Positions 17,720 to 26,720 of a stretch of 64,000 bases of DNA are shown piece by piece (positions within the stretch are counted from its first letter, which is position 1; each line of letters opens with the position of its first letter). A program made the position numbers and the translations under genes. The stretch is from contig NZ_JAEPJQ010000003.1 of the NCBI RefSeq assembly GCF_016827605.1, forward strand, positions 434,001 to 498,000. Reading direction: 5' to 3'. This stretch comes from Hyunsoonleella ulvae. GTDB taxonomy: Bacteria; Bacteroidota; Bacteroidia; Flavobacteriales; Flavobacteriaceae. The notes under the pieces are model-generated. The model did no database searches, was not told the DNA's origin, and saw only the letters and a program-made list of their open reading frames with translations.

Positions 17720-18724
17720 ATGGGCCAAATCATAACTTTTGGAGAAGTGTTAATGCGCTTGTCTCCGTTTGGAAACAAAAAATTTATTCAAGCCAATACC
17801 TTAGAGTTTTATTTTGGAGGTACTGAGGTAAATGTAGGTTTATCCATTGCCAATTTTGGTGCTAGTGTTAAACATATCACTTGCATCTCTAAAGATTTTA
17901 TAGGTGATACCGCAATAGCTTATCTTAATAAATTTGATTTAGATACTACTGCTGTTATTAGAACCGACAGACCTCTGGGCGTATATTTTCTAGAGGTTGG
18001 AGCCGTTATGAGGCCCAGTTCTATTTCCTATAATCGCTCTCATTCTGCCTTTTCTGAAATTAAACCAGATATGGTAGATTGGCAAAAATCCTTAAAAAAT
18101 GGAAGTTGGTTTCATTGGACGGGTATTACCCCAGCTCTAACCCAAGGGAGTTTTGATACATTAAAAGCAGGATTAAAATTAGCCAGAACTAAAGGTATTC
18201 CGGTTTCGGCAGATCCAACATATCGTAGTGGGTTATGGAATTATGGCTTAGAACCTAAAAAGGCACTTTCGGAATTATTAAACTATTCTACTGTATTTAT
18301 CGGCGGTATAAACGAAATGAATGAAGTGCTAGGTACCAACTTTGGTTATTCAAACCAAGAGTTTATAGAAGCAAGTAAGTTGCTTGTTGCGAAATATACA
18401 TCAATAGAAAAAGTATTCGACAAGATAAGAACATCAATTAATTCTTCGTGGCATAAGATAAGAGCCAGAATGTGGAATAAAGAAGAATTTAGAGAAACAG
18501 AAGATTTTGATATTACACATATTGTAGATAGAATAGGTACAGGAGATGCTTTTGCTGCAGGATTAATTTATGGATTACAATATTTCGATGATTATAAGGC
18601 AATGCAATTTGCAAGTGCAGCATGTGCTTTAAAACATACTTATGTTGGAGATGTGAATTATGCTACTATAGATGAAGTCACGCGCATATTGGATGGAGAT
18701 ATTTCAGGGCGCTTTAACAGGTAA
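17720..18724 (+). CDS. kdgK: PfkB-family sugar kinase, probable 2-keto-3-deoxygluconate kinase
   Basis: A 334-residue ribokinase-fold enzyme. The N-terminal GEVLMRLSPFG and FYFGGTEVNVG motifs are typical of KdgK-like members, and the C-terminal PfkB signature is DRIGTGDAFAAGLIYG, in which the Asp of GTGDAF is the catalytic base. KdgK phosphorylates 2-keto-3-deoxygluconate in the breakdown of uronic acids such as alginate or pectin. No aldolase (kdgA) or isomerase gene is next to it, which is unusual because the two often pair, so the exact sugar is inferred. It starts 60 bases after der. Confidence 0.82.
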   Translation: MGQIITFGEVLMRLSPFGNKKFIQANTLEFYFGGTEVNVGLSIANFGASVKHITCISKDFIGDTAIAYLNKFDLDTTAVIRTDRPLGVYFLEVGAVMRPSSISYNRSHSAFSEIKPDMVDWQKSLKNGSWFHWTGITPALTQGSFDTLKAGLKLARTKGIPVSADPTYRSGLWNYGLEPKKALSELLNYSTVFIGGINEMNEVLGTNFGYSNQEFIEASKLLVAKYTSIEKVFDKIRTSINSSWHKIRARMWNKEEFRETEDFDITHIVDRIGTGDAFAAGLIYGLQYFDDYKAMQFASAACALKHTYVGDVNYATIDEVTRILDGDISGRFNR

Positions 18725-18806
18725 TCAGTTAATTTTATTTCCAATTTGTTTTAATGTATGCAGAGCAGGATCTAGGTACAATGTCAGGCACAGTTTATTT
18801 AAAAAT

Positions 18807-19667
18807 CTACCAACCCCCAGAAGCACCGCCACCGCCAAAACCACCTCCGCCGAAGCCTCCACCAAAGCCGCCGCCCGAAGACCAACCACCGCCACTAGAA
18901 CTGCCACCCCAGCCAGATGAGCCTCTTCTGTAATTGCCGCGTCCCATGTTGCTTAAAATGATGGCTTCTAGAATATCCCGGCCATCAACACCTCCTGTGC
19001 GTCCACCGATGTTACCACCACCACGTTTATTCTTCGAGATAGAAATTAAAATAATGATAAAGATGAAGAAGAGTACAAAAATTAAGCCTATGGGAAATCC
19101 ATTACTGTTATTAGATTTTCGTTTCCCTTTATACTCGCCATTCATGACCTCAAAAATGGCATCGGTTCCTCTATTTAGTCCACCGTAATAATCGTTTTGT
19201 TTAAAATAAGGGATAATGTCCCGTTCAATGATACGTTTAGATAAAGCATCAGTTAATAAATGTTCTACACCGTATCCTGTGTTTATACCAATGCGTCTAT
19301 CGTCTCTGGCGAGTAGAATAAAAATCCCATTATCTTTTTCTTTACTACCACCAATACCCCATTTTTGTCCCCACTGGGCACCCAGATAATTAATGTTTTC
19401 TCCTTTAGTAGAAGCTATAATGGCAATTACAATTTGAGTTGAGGTGGTGTCAGCATATTTTATGAGCTTTTTTTCTAAACTACTTTTTTGCGAGGCACTT
19501 AAAAGGTTGTAATAATCATAAATACTCGTTTGAAATTTTGGTTTTTCTGGAATTTCATATTGTCCAAAAGCTGTGCAAAAAAAGCTAAGGATAAAAACTA
19601 AAAACAAACCAATAGTCTTGAGTTTTAACTGAGATTGAGACTGAGAACTGAATACTGGATACTGCAT
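18807..19667 (-). CDS. Membrane-anchored TPM-domain protein with Gly-rich tail (YgcG type)
   Basis: A 286-residue exported protein. A signal sequence (about 17-35, ending FGQYE), a TPM domain (about 45-165; YYNLLSASQKSSLEKKL, QIVIAIIAS, DNGIFILLARDDRRIGINTGYGVE), a membrane segment (about 192-212) and a C-terminal tail of almost only Gly, Ser and Trp (about 240-286). TPM domains occur with LemA proteins in bacteria and have been linked to membrane stress and phosphatase-like activity in plants. It is the last gene of a three-gene unit with a second TPM protein and LemA. The first 16 residues are atypical for a signal peptide, so the true start may be a few codons later. Confidence 0.9.
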   Translation of the reverse strand: MQYPVFSSQSQSQLKLKTIGLFLVFILSFFCTAFGQYEIPEKPKFQTSIYDYYNLLSASQKSSLEKKLIKYADTTSTQIVIAIIASTKGENINYLGAQWGQKWGIGGSKEKDNGIFILLARDDRRIGINTGYGVEHLLTDALSKRIIERDIIPYFKQNDYYGGLNRGTDAIFEVMNGEYKGKRKSNNSNGFPIGLIFVLFFIFIIILISISKNKRGGGNIGGRTGGVDGRDILEAIILSNMGRGNYRRGSSGWGGSSSGGGWSSGGGFGGGFGGGGFGGGGASGGW

Positions 19668-19674
19668 ATAATCC

Positions 19675-20112
19675 CTATCCTTTAGAAATTTCGTTGGTCA
19701 ATTCGTTGGTGTCATCATCCATATATGGAAAGTAGGTTTTTAGTTGTTCACCAGATTTTAAAATACCCTCTATTAAGCCTTGCTTAAAGTTTCCTTTTTT
19801 AAAATGAGATTGAATAATATCTTTGGTACTATCCCAAAACCCCTGTTTCACAACATCATTGATACCTTTATCTCCGTAAATTACAAAGGTTTTATCCTCA
19901 ACAGCGACGTAGATTAGTACGGCATTTTGAAGCTTGGTATTGTCCATTTTTAATACATGAAACAACTCCAAAGCACGATGCGAGGCATCGCCTTTGGATG
20001 TTTTTTCTATATGTACACGAATTTCTCCAGAAGTATTTAATTCTGCCTGTCTAATGGCTTCAACAATATCTTGTTCTTCATCAGCAGTAAGAAAGGCTTC
20101 AATTTTGGACAT
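19675..20112 (-). CDS. Short TPM-domain protein
   Basis: A 145-residue protein that is essentially one TPM domain (LTADEEQDIVEAIRQAELNTSGEIRVHIE, AVLIYVAVEDKTFVIYGDKGI). It has no signal peptide or membrane segment, so it should sit in the cytoplasm or at the inner face of the membrane, unlike the downstream exported TPM paralogue. It begins 27 bases after lemA and ends 7 bases before the next TPM gene, one operon. Confidence 0.9.
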   Translation of the reverse strand: MSKIEAFLTADEEQDIVEAIRQAELNTSGEIRVHIEKTSKGDASHRALELFHVLKMDNTKLQNAVLIYVAVEDKTFVIYGDKGINDVVKQGFWDSTKDIIQSHFKKGNFKQGLIEGILKSGEQLKTYFPYMDDDTNELTNEISKG

Positions 20113-20139
20113 AAACTAAAAATTTTCTATTTGAATTTT

Positions 20140-20727
20140 TTACTTAAAATCAAAGTTTACATCTGGTGCTTTATCGGCTCCAGCCTCTGATTCAAAATAA
20201 GCCTTTTTATCAAACCCCATAAACCCTGCAAAAAGGTTGTTTGGGAAAGATCTTATAGTCTCATTGTAAGGTTTAACAGCCTCATTAAACCTATCTCTTA
20301 CTACATTAATTCTGTTTTCAGTACCTTCTAATTGAGCTTGTAACTCTAAAAAGTTTTTGTTTGCTTTAAGTTCAGGGTAACGTTCTACGGTAACCAAAAG
20401 GCTCTTCAAAGCACCAGCTAAACCACTTTGCACTTCACTGAATTTAGCAATTTGCTCTGGTGTTAAATTAGAAGGGTCTATATTCATGGATGTTGCTTTA
20501 GCCCTCGCTTCAATTACATCTTTTAAAGTACCTCTTTCAAAGTCTGCAGCACCTTGAACTGTTTTAACAAGATTGCCAATTAAATCAGCCCGTCTTTGGT
20601 ACGAGCTTTCTACTTTTCCCCAAGCTTCATTTACATTTTCATCTAGTCCAATCAAGGAGTTATAAGCTTTAATCCCTAGTAAAGCAAAAATTAAGATAAT
20701 TACAACGGGTAAGATCCATTTTTTCAT
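20140..20727 (-). CDS. lemA: LemA family protein
   Basis: A 195-residue protein with one N-terminal membrane helix (about 3-22) and the LemA helical bundle: NSLIGLDENVNEAWGKVESSYQRRADLIGNLVKTVQG is the family's most conserved block (residues about 25-62), with YNETIRSFPNNLFAGFMGF toward the C-terminus. The topology places a short N-terminus outside and the bundle on the other side. Function is unsettled in the family; the constant association with TPM proteins, seen here, argues for a shared envelope role. It leads the three-gene cassette. Confidence 0.95.
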   Translation of the reverse strand: MKKWILPVVIILIFALLGIKAYNSLIGLDENVNEAWGKVESSYQRRADLIGNLVKTVQGAADFERGTLKDVIEARAKATSMNIDPSNLTPEQIAKFSEVQSGLAGALKSLLVTVERYPELKANKNFLELQAQLEGTENRINVVRDRFNEAVKPYNETIRSFPNNLFAGFMGFDKKAYFESEAGADKAPDVNFDFK

Positions 20728-20846
20728 AATAAAAATATAATTAGTGTTAGTTATTTTTTAGTTAGACTCAAAATTGATTGAAAAGTTACTTTAGTATTTA
20801 ATAAAAACTAAGAAAAGTTTATTTGGATCGTTTCAGAGGCAATATG

Positions 20847-21176
20847 CTAAAGATGATTTTTAATTTTAATCAACTGATCCTTGATATCTTCAAGCTTGCT
20901 TACAATTTCAAAGTTACTTAACGCTTGCTTTTTTTCTTCTTTTAAATGAATTTTTGCACCCTCTAAAGTAAACCCTCGCTCTTTAACCAAATGGTAGATA
21001 AACTTAAGATTTTTTATGTCCTCTGGTGTAAATTTACGATTACCCTTGGCATTTTTTTTAGGTTTAAGGATGTCGAACTCTTTTTCCCAAAATCGAATTA
21101 AAGAGGTGTTTACCCCAAATGCCTTGGCTACTTCGCCAATACCGTAATATCGTTTTTCGGGTAAATTTATATGCAT
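20847..21176 (-). CDS. MerR-type transcriptional regulator
   Basis: A 109-residue protein with a MerR winged helix-turn-helix over residues about 8-75 (YYGIGEVAKAFGVNTSLIRFWEKEF, then RKFTPEDIKNLKFIYHLVKERGFTL) and a short C-terminal coiled coil for dimerisation. No sensor domain or metal-binding cysteines are present, so the signal is unknown. Its ATG overlaps the stop codon of the upstream M23 peptidase gene by one base (TAATG), so it is translationally coupled to it. This pair is common in Flavobacteriaceae. Confidence 0.93.
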   Translation of the reverse strand: MHINLPEKRYYGIGEVAKAFGVNTSLIRFWEKEFDILKPKKNAKGNRKFTPEDIKNLKFIYHLVKERGFTLEGAKIHLKEEKKQALSNFEIVSKLEDIKDQLIKIKNHL

Positions 21177-22147
21177 TAGTCTAAAGATTGATTTTCTAGC
21201 GAGGCATGCTCAAGGAGCTTGTTAAATTCCTCAGCGGTTAAACTACCGTAATAAAAGTTTATAGGATTAATGTTAACACCATCTTTACGAATTTCGTAAT
21301 GCAAATGTGGTGCTTGAGAACGTCCTGTGCTACCAACAAAACCTATAAGATCCCCTCGTTTAACCTTCTGGTTTTTCCGCACGTTATATTTGTATAAATG
21401 CGCATACAGGCTTACATAGCCAAAACCATGATTTATCCTAATATGCTTGCCGTAGCCACTTGAGCCAGAGTCCGCACGAATTACGGTGCCATCGCCACTC
21501 GCATAAACAGGAGTGCCTCTTGGAGCAGTAAAATCCATGCCTTTATGCATCTTACGCACTTTGGTAAATGGGTCAGAGCGCATACCATACCCAGAAGCCA
21601 TTCTAGTTAAATCCTTGTTACTAACAGGTTGTATTGCGGGAATGGCGGCTAACAGTTTTTCTTTTTCCTTGGCTAGCACTGCAATTTCATCTAAGGATTT
21701 AGACTGTACCACAATTTGTTTTTGCAAAATGTCTAGTCTTTTACTGGTTTCAATAATAAGCGAAGAATTATCATAACCTTCTAAATTTCTATAACGGTTT
21801 ATACCGCCAAAACCAGCATGTCGTTGTTCTTCGGGAATAGGATTTGCCTCAAAATAAACACGATAAATATTATTATCCCTATCCTCGATATTAGCTAAAA
21901 CAGCTTCAGCTTCACTCATTTTTTTATTCAGCAAATCAAACTGCAATTGCATATTTGTCAATTCACGTTTAAGAGCTTTTTCTTTAGGGGATTCAAAATA
22001 ATGACCAGCAATAAATACAAATAGAAAAGCAAAAAGAGCAGCAGCCAACAAAAAGAGCATGATAAACTTAAAAGTATTGCGTTTTTTGCGCTCAATTTTC
22101 CTGTAAGAAAGCGATTCTGGATCGTAATAATATTTTACCTTACCCAT
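21176..22147 (-). CDS. M23 family peptidoglycan endopeptidase
   Basis: A 323-residue membrane-anchored zinc peptidase. The N-terminus is cytoplasmic and basic, with one membrane helix (about 27-48), a periplasmic coiled coil (about 53-90 and 130-165) and a LytM/M23 domain (about 180-295). Zinc ligands and catalytic histidines are intact: H201 and D205 in HKGMD, H250 in LYAH, and H283 in HLHYE. It should cleave peptide cross-links in cell-wall growth or division. Translationally coupled to the MerR-like gene. It is divergent from alaS. Confidence 0.95.
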   Translation of the reverse strand: MGKVKYYYDPESLSYRKIERKKRNTFKFIMLFLLAAALFAFLFVFIAGHYFESPKEKALKRELTNMQLQFDLLNKKMSEAEAVLANIEDRDNNIYRVYFEANPIPEEQRHAGFGGINRYRNLEGYDNSSLIIETSKRLDILQKQIVVQSKSLDEIAVLAKEKEKLLAAIPAIQPVSNKDLTRMASGYGMRSDPFTKVRKMHKGMDFTAPRGTPVYASGDGTVIRADSGSSGYGKHIRINHGFGYVSLYAHLYKYNVRKNQKVKRGDLIGFVGSTGRSQAPHLHYEIRKDGVNINPINFYYGSLTAEEFNKLLEHASLENQSLD

Positions 22148-22367
22148 TACTTAAATTATGCTATTTTTGCAGCTAATTAAAGAGAATAACAGCCTGTTAA
22201 ATTTTATAGCTAAACGACTAAACCTACTAAAGTATTGTTATTAATGTAAATTGATAATTACTAAAAATAGGTTCATAAACACAAAAATTAAAATTTGTGT
22301 TGGCGAGTAAAGATAAAAATTGTTTTATAAATACTATAATTTGACTGGAAATAGCGCAATTACATAG

Positions 22368-24980
22368 ATGAAATCTCAAGAAGTTAGGTCTAAATTTTTA
22401 AGTTTTTTTGAAGGTAAAAAACACAGTATCGTCCCATCTGCCCCCATGGTTTTAAAAGACGATCCCTCCCTGATGTTCGTAAACTCTGGAATGGCTCCTT
22501 TTAAGGAATATTTTTTAGGAAATGCCGAGCCAAAAAACAATAGATTGGCCGATACCCAAAAATGTTTACGTGTTTCTGGGAAGCACAACGATTTAGAAGA
22601 AGTAGGTTATGATACCTATCATCATACCCTTTTTGAAATGTTGGGTAATTGGAGCTTTGGCGATTATTTTAAGAAAGAAGCTATTGCCTGGGCTTGGGAA
22701 TTGCTTACTGAAGTTTATGGTATAGATAAAGATATACTTTACGTTACAGTTTTTGAAGGCGATGCAAAAGATGGAACGGAAATGGATGCAGAAGCATATG
22801 ATTTTTGGAAAGCACACATTTCTGAAGACCGCATTTTAAAAGGCGATAAGAAGGATAACTTTTGGGAAATGGGAGACCAAGGTCCATGTGGTCCCTGTAG
22901 TGAGATTCATGTAGATATTCGCTCTGCGGAAGAGAAAGCTAAAATATCTGGAAAGGATTTAGTAAATATGGATCATCCACAAGTGGTAGAGATATGGAAT
23001 CTGGTTTTTATGCAATATAACCGAAAGGCCAATGGCTCGCTTGAAACCTTACCAAATAAACATATTGACACGGGAATGGGCTTTGAACGCTTGTGTATGG
23101 TATTGCAAGGTGTACAATCTAATTATGATACTGATGTGTTTACGCCTATAATTAGGGAAATAGAAACCATTACCAACAAAAAATATGGTAAAGATGATAA
23201 AGTTGACATTGCCATACGCGTTATAGCAGATCATGTTAGGGCCGTAGCATTTTCTATTGCAGATGGTCAATTACCAAGTAACACCGGGGCTGGATATGTA
23301 ATTCGCAGAATTTTACGACGTGCAGTGCGCTACGGTTTTACGTTCTTAGATAAAAAAGAGCCTTTTATTTACAGGTTAACAGATGTTTTGAGTAAACAAA
23401 TGGGTGGAGCATTTCCAGAATTAAAAGCTCAAAAACAATTGATTGAAAATGTAATTAAGGAAGAAGAACAATCTTTTTTAAGGACGTTAGAGCAAGGCTT
23501 AGTATTGCTTGATGGAATTGTAGAAGGAACAAAGGGAGATACCGTCTCTGGAGAAAAAGCTTTTGAGCTTTACGATACGTATGGGTTTCCTATTGATTTA
23601 ACAGCATTAATTCTTTCTGAAAAAGGGTTAAAGCTTGATGAGAAAGGCTTTGAAAAAGAATTACAAAAACAAAAAGACCGTTCTAGGGCCGCAAGCGAAA
23701 TGTCTACAGACGATTGGACGGTTTTGGTTAATGATACACAAGAAGAATTTGTAGGGTATGATACGCTAGAAGCTAACGTAAAGTTAACCCGTTACAGAAA
23801 GGTGTCTTCTAAGAAAGAAGGTGATATGTACCAGTTGGTGTTTAATTTAACACCATTTTACCCAGAAGGGGGAGGACAGGTTGGCGATAAAGGCTATTTG
23901 GAAGATGCTCACGGCGATGTGGTTTATATTTTAGACACAAAGAAGGAGAACAACGTTATCATCCATTTTACAAAAAATTTACCAAAGCATTTAAACGAAA
24001 CGTTTAAAGCCGTAGTTGATAGTAAACAAAGGCACAGAACAGAATGTAACCATACAGCGACACATTTGTTACATCAAGCATTACGTGAAATTTTAGGAAC
24101 ACATGTAGAACAAAAAGGAAGTGCAGTACATTCTAAATATTTACGTTTTGATTTTTCGCATTTTTCAAAATTAACGGTTGAAGAGTTACGTGAAGTAGAA
24201 AATTTTGTTAACCGAAGAATAGAAGGGAAATTGCCTTTAGAAGAGAAACGTAACGTACCAAAAGAGGATGCTATTGCAGATGGTGCTATGAGTTTATTTG
24301 GTGAAAAGTATGGAGACACAGTGCGTTCTATTCGTTTTGGGAAATCTATAGAGCTTTGTGGAGGTACACATGTAAAGAACACTGCAGATATCTGGCATTT
24401 TAAAATAGTATCAGAAGGTGCGGTGGCTTCAGGGATTAGACGTATTGAAGCCATAACAAGTGATGCCGTAAAAGACTTTTATTTTGAAAATAATAGAACA
24501 TATTTTGAGATGAAAGATTTGCTTAATAATGCAAAAGAACCTGTTAAAGCACTTCAAAATCTACAAGAAGAAAACGCGAGTTTAAAAAAGCAAATTGAAC
24601 TATTATTAAAAGATAAGGCTAAAAGTATTAAGGGAGAACTTAAAAATGAACTTGAGGATATAAATGGTGTACAATTTTTAGCTAAAAAGTTAGATTTAGA
24701 TGCAGGTGGTTTAAAAGATGTAGCATTCGAGTTAGGTAGTCAGTTTGATAATTTATTCTTGCTGTTGGCGACTGAGCATAACGAAAAAGCCTTATTGTCT
24801 TGTTACATTTCAAGAGAATTGGTGGCTAACAAAGATTTGAATGCAGGGCAAGTGGTACGAGAACTTGGTAAATACATACAAGGTGGCGGTGGAGGACAAC
24901 CATTCTTTGCCACGGCAGGTGGTAAGAATCCTGCAGGTATTGATGAGGCTCTCAGCAAAGCAAAAGACTATATAAGTTAA
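22368..24980 (+). CDS. alaS: Alanyl-tRNA synthetase
   Basis: Charges tRNA-Ala and edits mischarged Ser and Gly. The 870-residue length is normal. The class II catalytic core is at the N-terminus ([26 protein letters not shown]), and the editing domain carries its zinc and catalytic residues H562-xxx-H566 (HTATH) and C664-xxx-H668 (CGGTH). The C-terminal oligomerisation domain holds the GGGGGQP motif. The 220 bases upstream are A/T-rich; a TATTTTTG at 22162 and a weaker TATAATTTG at 22336 could be promoter cores. Confidence 0.98.
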   Translation: MKSQEVRSKFLSFFEGKKHSIVPSAPMVLKDDPSLMFVNSGMAPFKEYFLGNAEPKNNRLADTQKCLRVSGKHNDLEEVGYDTYHHTLFEMLGNWSFGDYFKKEAIAWAWELLTEVYGIDKDILYVTVFEGDAKDGTEMDAEAYDFWKAHISEDRILKGDKKDNFWEMGDQGPCGPCSEIHVDIRSAEEKAKISGKDLVNMDHPQVVEIWNLVFMQYNRKANGSLETLPNKHIDTGMGFERLCMVLQGVQSNYDTDVFTPIIREIETITNKKYGKDDKVDIAIRVIADHVRAVAFSIADGQLPSNTGAGYVIRRILRRAVRYGFTFLDKKEPFIYRLTDVLSKQMGGAFPELKAQKQLIENVIKEEEQSFLRTLEQGLVLLDGIVEGTKGDTVSGEKAFELYDTYGFPIDLTALILSEKGLKLDEKGFEKELQKQKDRSRAASEMSTDDWTVLVNDTQEEFVGYDTLEANVKLTRYRKVSSKKEGDMYQLVFNLTPFYPEGGGQVGDKGYLEDAHGDVVYILDTKKENNVIIHFTKNLPKHLNETFKAVVDSKQRHRTECNHTATHLLHQALREILGTHVEQKGSAVHSKYLRFDFSHFSKLTVEELREVENFVNRRIEGKLPLEEKRNVPKEDAIADGAMSLFGEKYGDTVRSIRFGKSIELCGGTHVKNTADIWHFKIVSEGAVASGIRRIEAITSDAVKDFYFENNRTYFEMKDLLNNAKEPVKALQNLQEENASLKKQIELLLKDKAKSIKGELKNELEDINGVQFLAKKLDLDAGGLKDVAFELGSQFDNLFLLLATEHNEKALLSCYISRELVANKDLNAGQVVRELGKYIQGGGGGQPFFATAGGKNPAGIDEALSKAKDYIS

Positions 24981-25021
24981 TCTTGCAAAGTCTCGCTAAG
25001 GCGCCTTTTTGATAGAAGATA

Positions 25022-25987
25022 ATGAACCTTCAAACTAAAATACCACTATCCAAGCAGTCTGATAATCTAATAGATTACAACTCCAAACTTGTATTGTTAG
25101 GCTCTTGTTTTTCAGAAAACATTGGAAATAAACTGGAGTATTTTAAATTTCTAAATTCGCAAAACCCTTTTGGTGTTTTATTTCATTCTAAGGCGATTGA
25201 AACCCTTTTGTTTAGAGCTGTAAACGAAAAAATATATTCTGAGAGTGATATTTTTTTTCACAACGAGCGCTGGCATTGTTTTGATGCACATTCAGGGTTG
25301 AGCGATACATCTAAAGACAAATTACTTTCCAAACTAAATTCTCAATTAAAGAGTTTTGGGAAATCTATACAAAACACAACACATGTAATTATCGCATTAG
25401 GTACAGCTTGGGTATATCGTTTTTTAGAATCAAATAGCATTGTAGCAAATTGTCACAAAGTACCTCAAAGAGAGTTTGGAAAAGAATTATTGTTAGTTGA
25501 AGACGTGCATCAATCTTTAGAAAATATTACATCATCACTGCGAAGCATAAATCCAAAGGCTTCAATTATTTTTACCGTGTCTCCTGTAAGACATCTAAAA
25601 GATGGGTTTGTTGAAAACACACTGAGCAAATCGCATTTGATTGCTGGGATTCATCATTTTTTAAATCAAAAATCATCAATCAAAAATCATAAATCGTTCT
25701 ATTTTCCATCTTATGAAATCATGATGGACGAGTTACGAGACTATCGTTTCTATACTGAGGATATGATACATCCAAACCAAACGGCCATCAATTATATTTG
25801 GGAAACATTTAAAAAGGTATGGGTTTCAGAAGATAGTTATAAAGTTATGGAGCAGGTTGATACTATTCAAAAAGGATTACAGCACAAGCCATTCAACCCC
25901 AATTCTGAAGCGCACCAAAAATTTCTTCAAAATTTAGAAATTCAAAAAAAGCAGATTAATAGCGCATTCCCACATATTACATTCTAA
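25022..25987 (+). CDS. GSCFA-domain protein
   Basis: A 321-residue protein with the defining motif GSCFSENIG near residue 31, plus QNPFGVLFHS, ITFTVSPVRH and MIHPN at about 250. The fold is predicted to be SGNH-hydrolase-like: the motif Ser and the Asp/His block resemble a serine esterase triad. No signal peptide is seen. The family is common in Bacteroidota and often follows alaS; here the gap is 41 bases. Substrate is unknown. Confidence 0.9.
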   Translation: MNLQTKIPLSKQSDNLIDYNSKLVLLGSCFSENIGNKLEYFKFLNSQNPFGVLFHSKAIETLLFRAVNEKIYSESDIFFHNERWHCFDAHSGLSDTSKDKLLSKLNSQLKSFGKSIQNTTHVIIALGTAWVYRFLESNSIVANCHKVPQREFGKELLLVEDVHQSLENITSSLRSINPKASIIFTVSPVRHLKDGFVENTLSKSHLIAGIHHFLNQKSSIKNHKSFYFPSYEIMMDELRDYRFYTEDMIHPNQTAINYIWETFKKVWVSEDSYKVMEQVDTIQKGLQHKPFNPNSEAHQKFLQNLEIQKKQINSAFPHITF

Positions 25988-26112
25988 TAATTCCTGTGGT
26001 TTTTAAATCAAAAATCATACGTCGTACATAAAATATACGTAATTCATCGTATTGACTCCCTTTCTGTATTGTTGCAGTTTTGTTGTGTTATTAACCAATA
26101 AAAAAATCAACA

Positions 26113-26658
26113 ATGAGAACTTTAAAACACATTTTATTAGTAATGGTAAGTTCATTACTAATGCTCACATCATGTTCTAATAGTGACGATAGTGATGGAG
26201 GCCCAATTGCTGCTGGTAATGGAACCCTAGTAGCCAAAGTAGATGGAACCAATTTTCAGTCTTTAGATATCTCTTCCTCAGCAACAGTAACGAACGCTGG
26301 AGGAGGTTTAAAAAATTTAATCATTATAGCAACAAATAGCGATGGTAATGGATTTGCCATAACTATTTTTGGTTATGATGGGCCTGGTACTTATGAATTA
26401 ACAGGGGCTAATGCAGCTGTTACCAATACAGCGTCATATACAGAAACAGATGTTAATCTATCTAACCCCACAGCTTCAACAACAGAACTTTGGCAAGCGC
26501 CTTATGATAGTACTAAGGCAGGAGAGGTTATTATTTCTGAGGAAACAGCTTCAAATGTCAAAGGATCATTCAATTTTTCTGGCAAAAATGTTAATGGAGA
26601 TGGATCTGTAAAAAGTATTACAGAAGGATCGTTCAATTTATCTAAGCAAACTACATAA
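26113..26658 (+). CDS. Small lipoprotein, DUF6252-like
   Basis: A 181-residue lipoprotein with a lipobox ending LMLTSCSN (Cys at about 21), followed by an acidic serine spacer (SNSDDSDGG) of the kind that directs Bacteroidota lipoproteins to the cell surface. The rest is a single all-beta domain of about 140 residues with strand blocks such as NGTLVAKVDGTNFQS and GSFNFSGKNVNG. This matches the DUF6252 style of short surface lipoproteins. The promoter must be in the 125 bases upstream; no clear core was found. Confidence 0.8.
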   Translation: MRTLKHILLVMVSSLLMLTSCSNSDDSDGGPIAAGNGTLVAKVDGTNFQSLDISSSATVTNAGGGLKNLIIIATNSDGNGFAITIFGYDGPGTYELTGANAAVTNTASYTETDVNLSNPTASTTELWQAPYDSTKAGEVIISEETASNVKGSFNFSGKNVNGDGSVKSITEGSFNLSKQTT

Positions 26659-26674
26659 CAATAAAGTCATAATT

Positions 26675-26703
26675 AGAAATCACAAATTCTGATGTGATTT
26701 TCT
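26675..26703 (+). terminator. Weak hairpin between the lipoprotein and propeller genes
   Basis: AAATCACA (26677-26684) pairs with TGTGATTT (26693-26700), followed by TCTAAC. With only eight pairs and a short T run it may attenuate rather than end transcription. Confidence 0.35.
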
Positions 26704-26720
26704 AACAAAATATATCAACA

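Noticed and set aside
18672-19188. Plus-strand frames opposite the Gly-rich tail of the TPM protein
   Set aside because: The products are Pro/Thr/Arg-rich antisense of a glycine tail.
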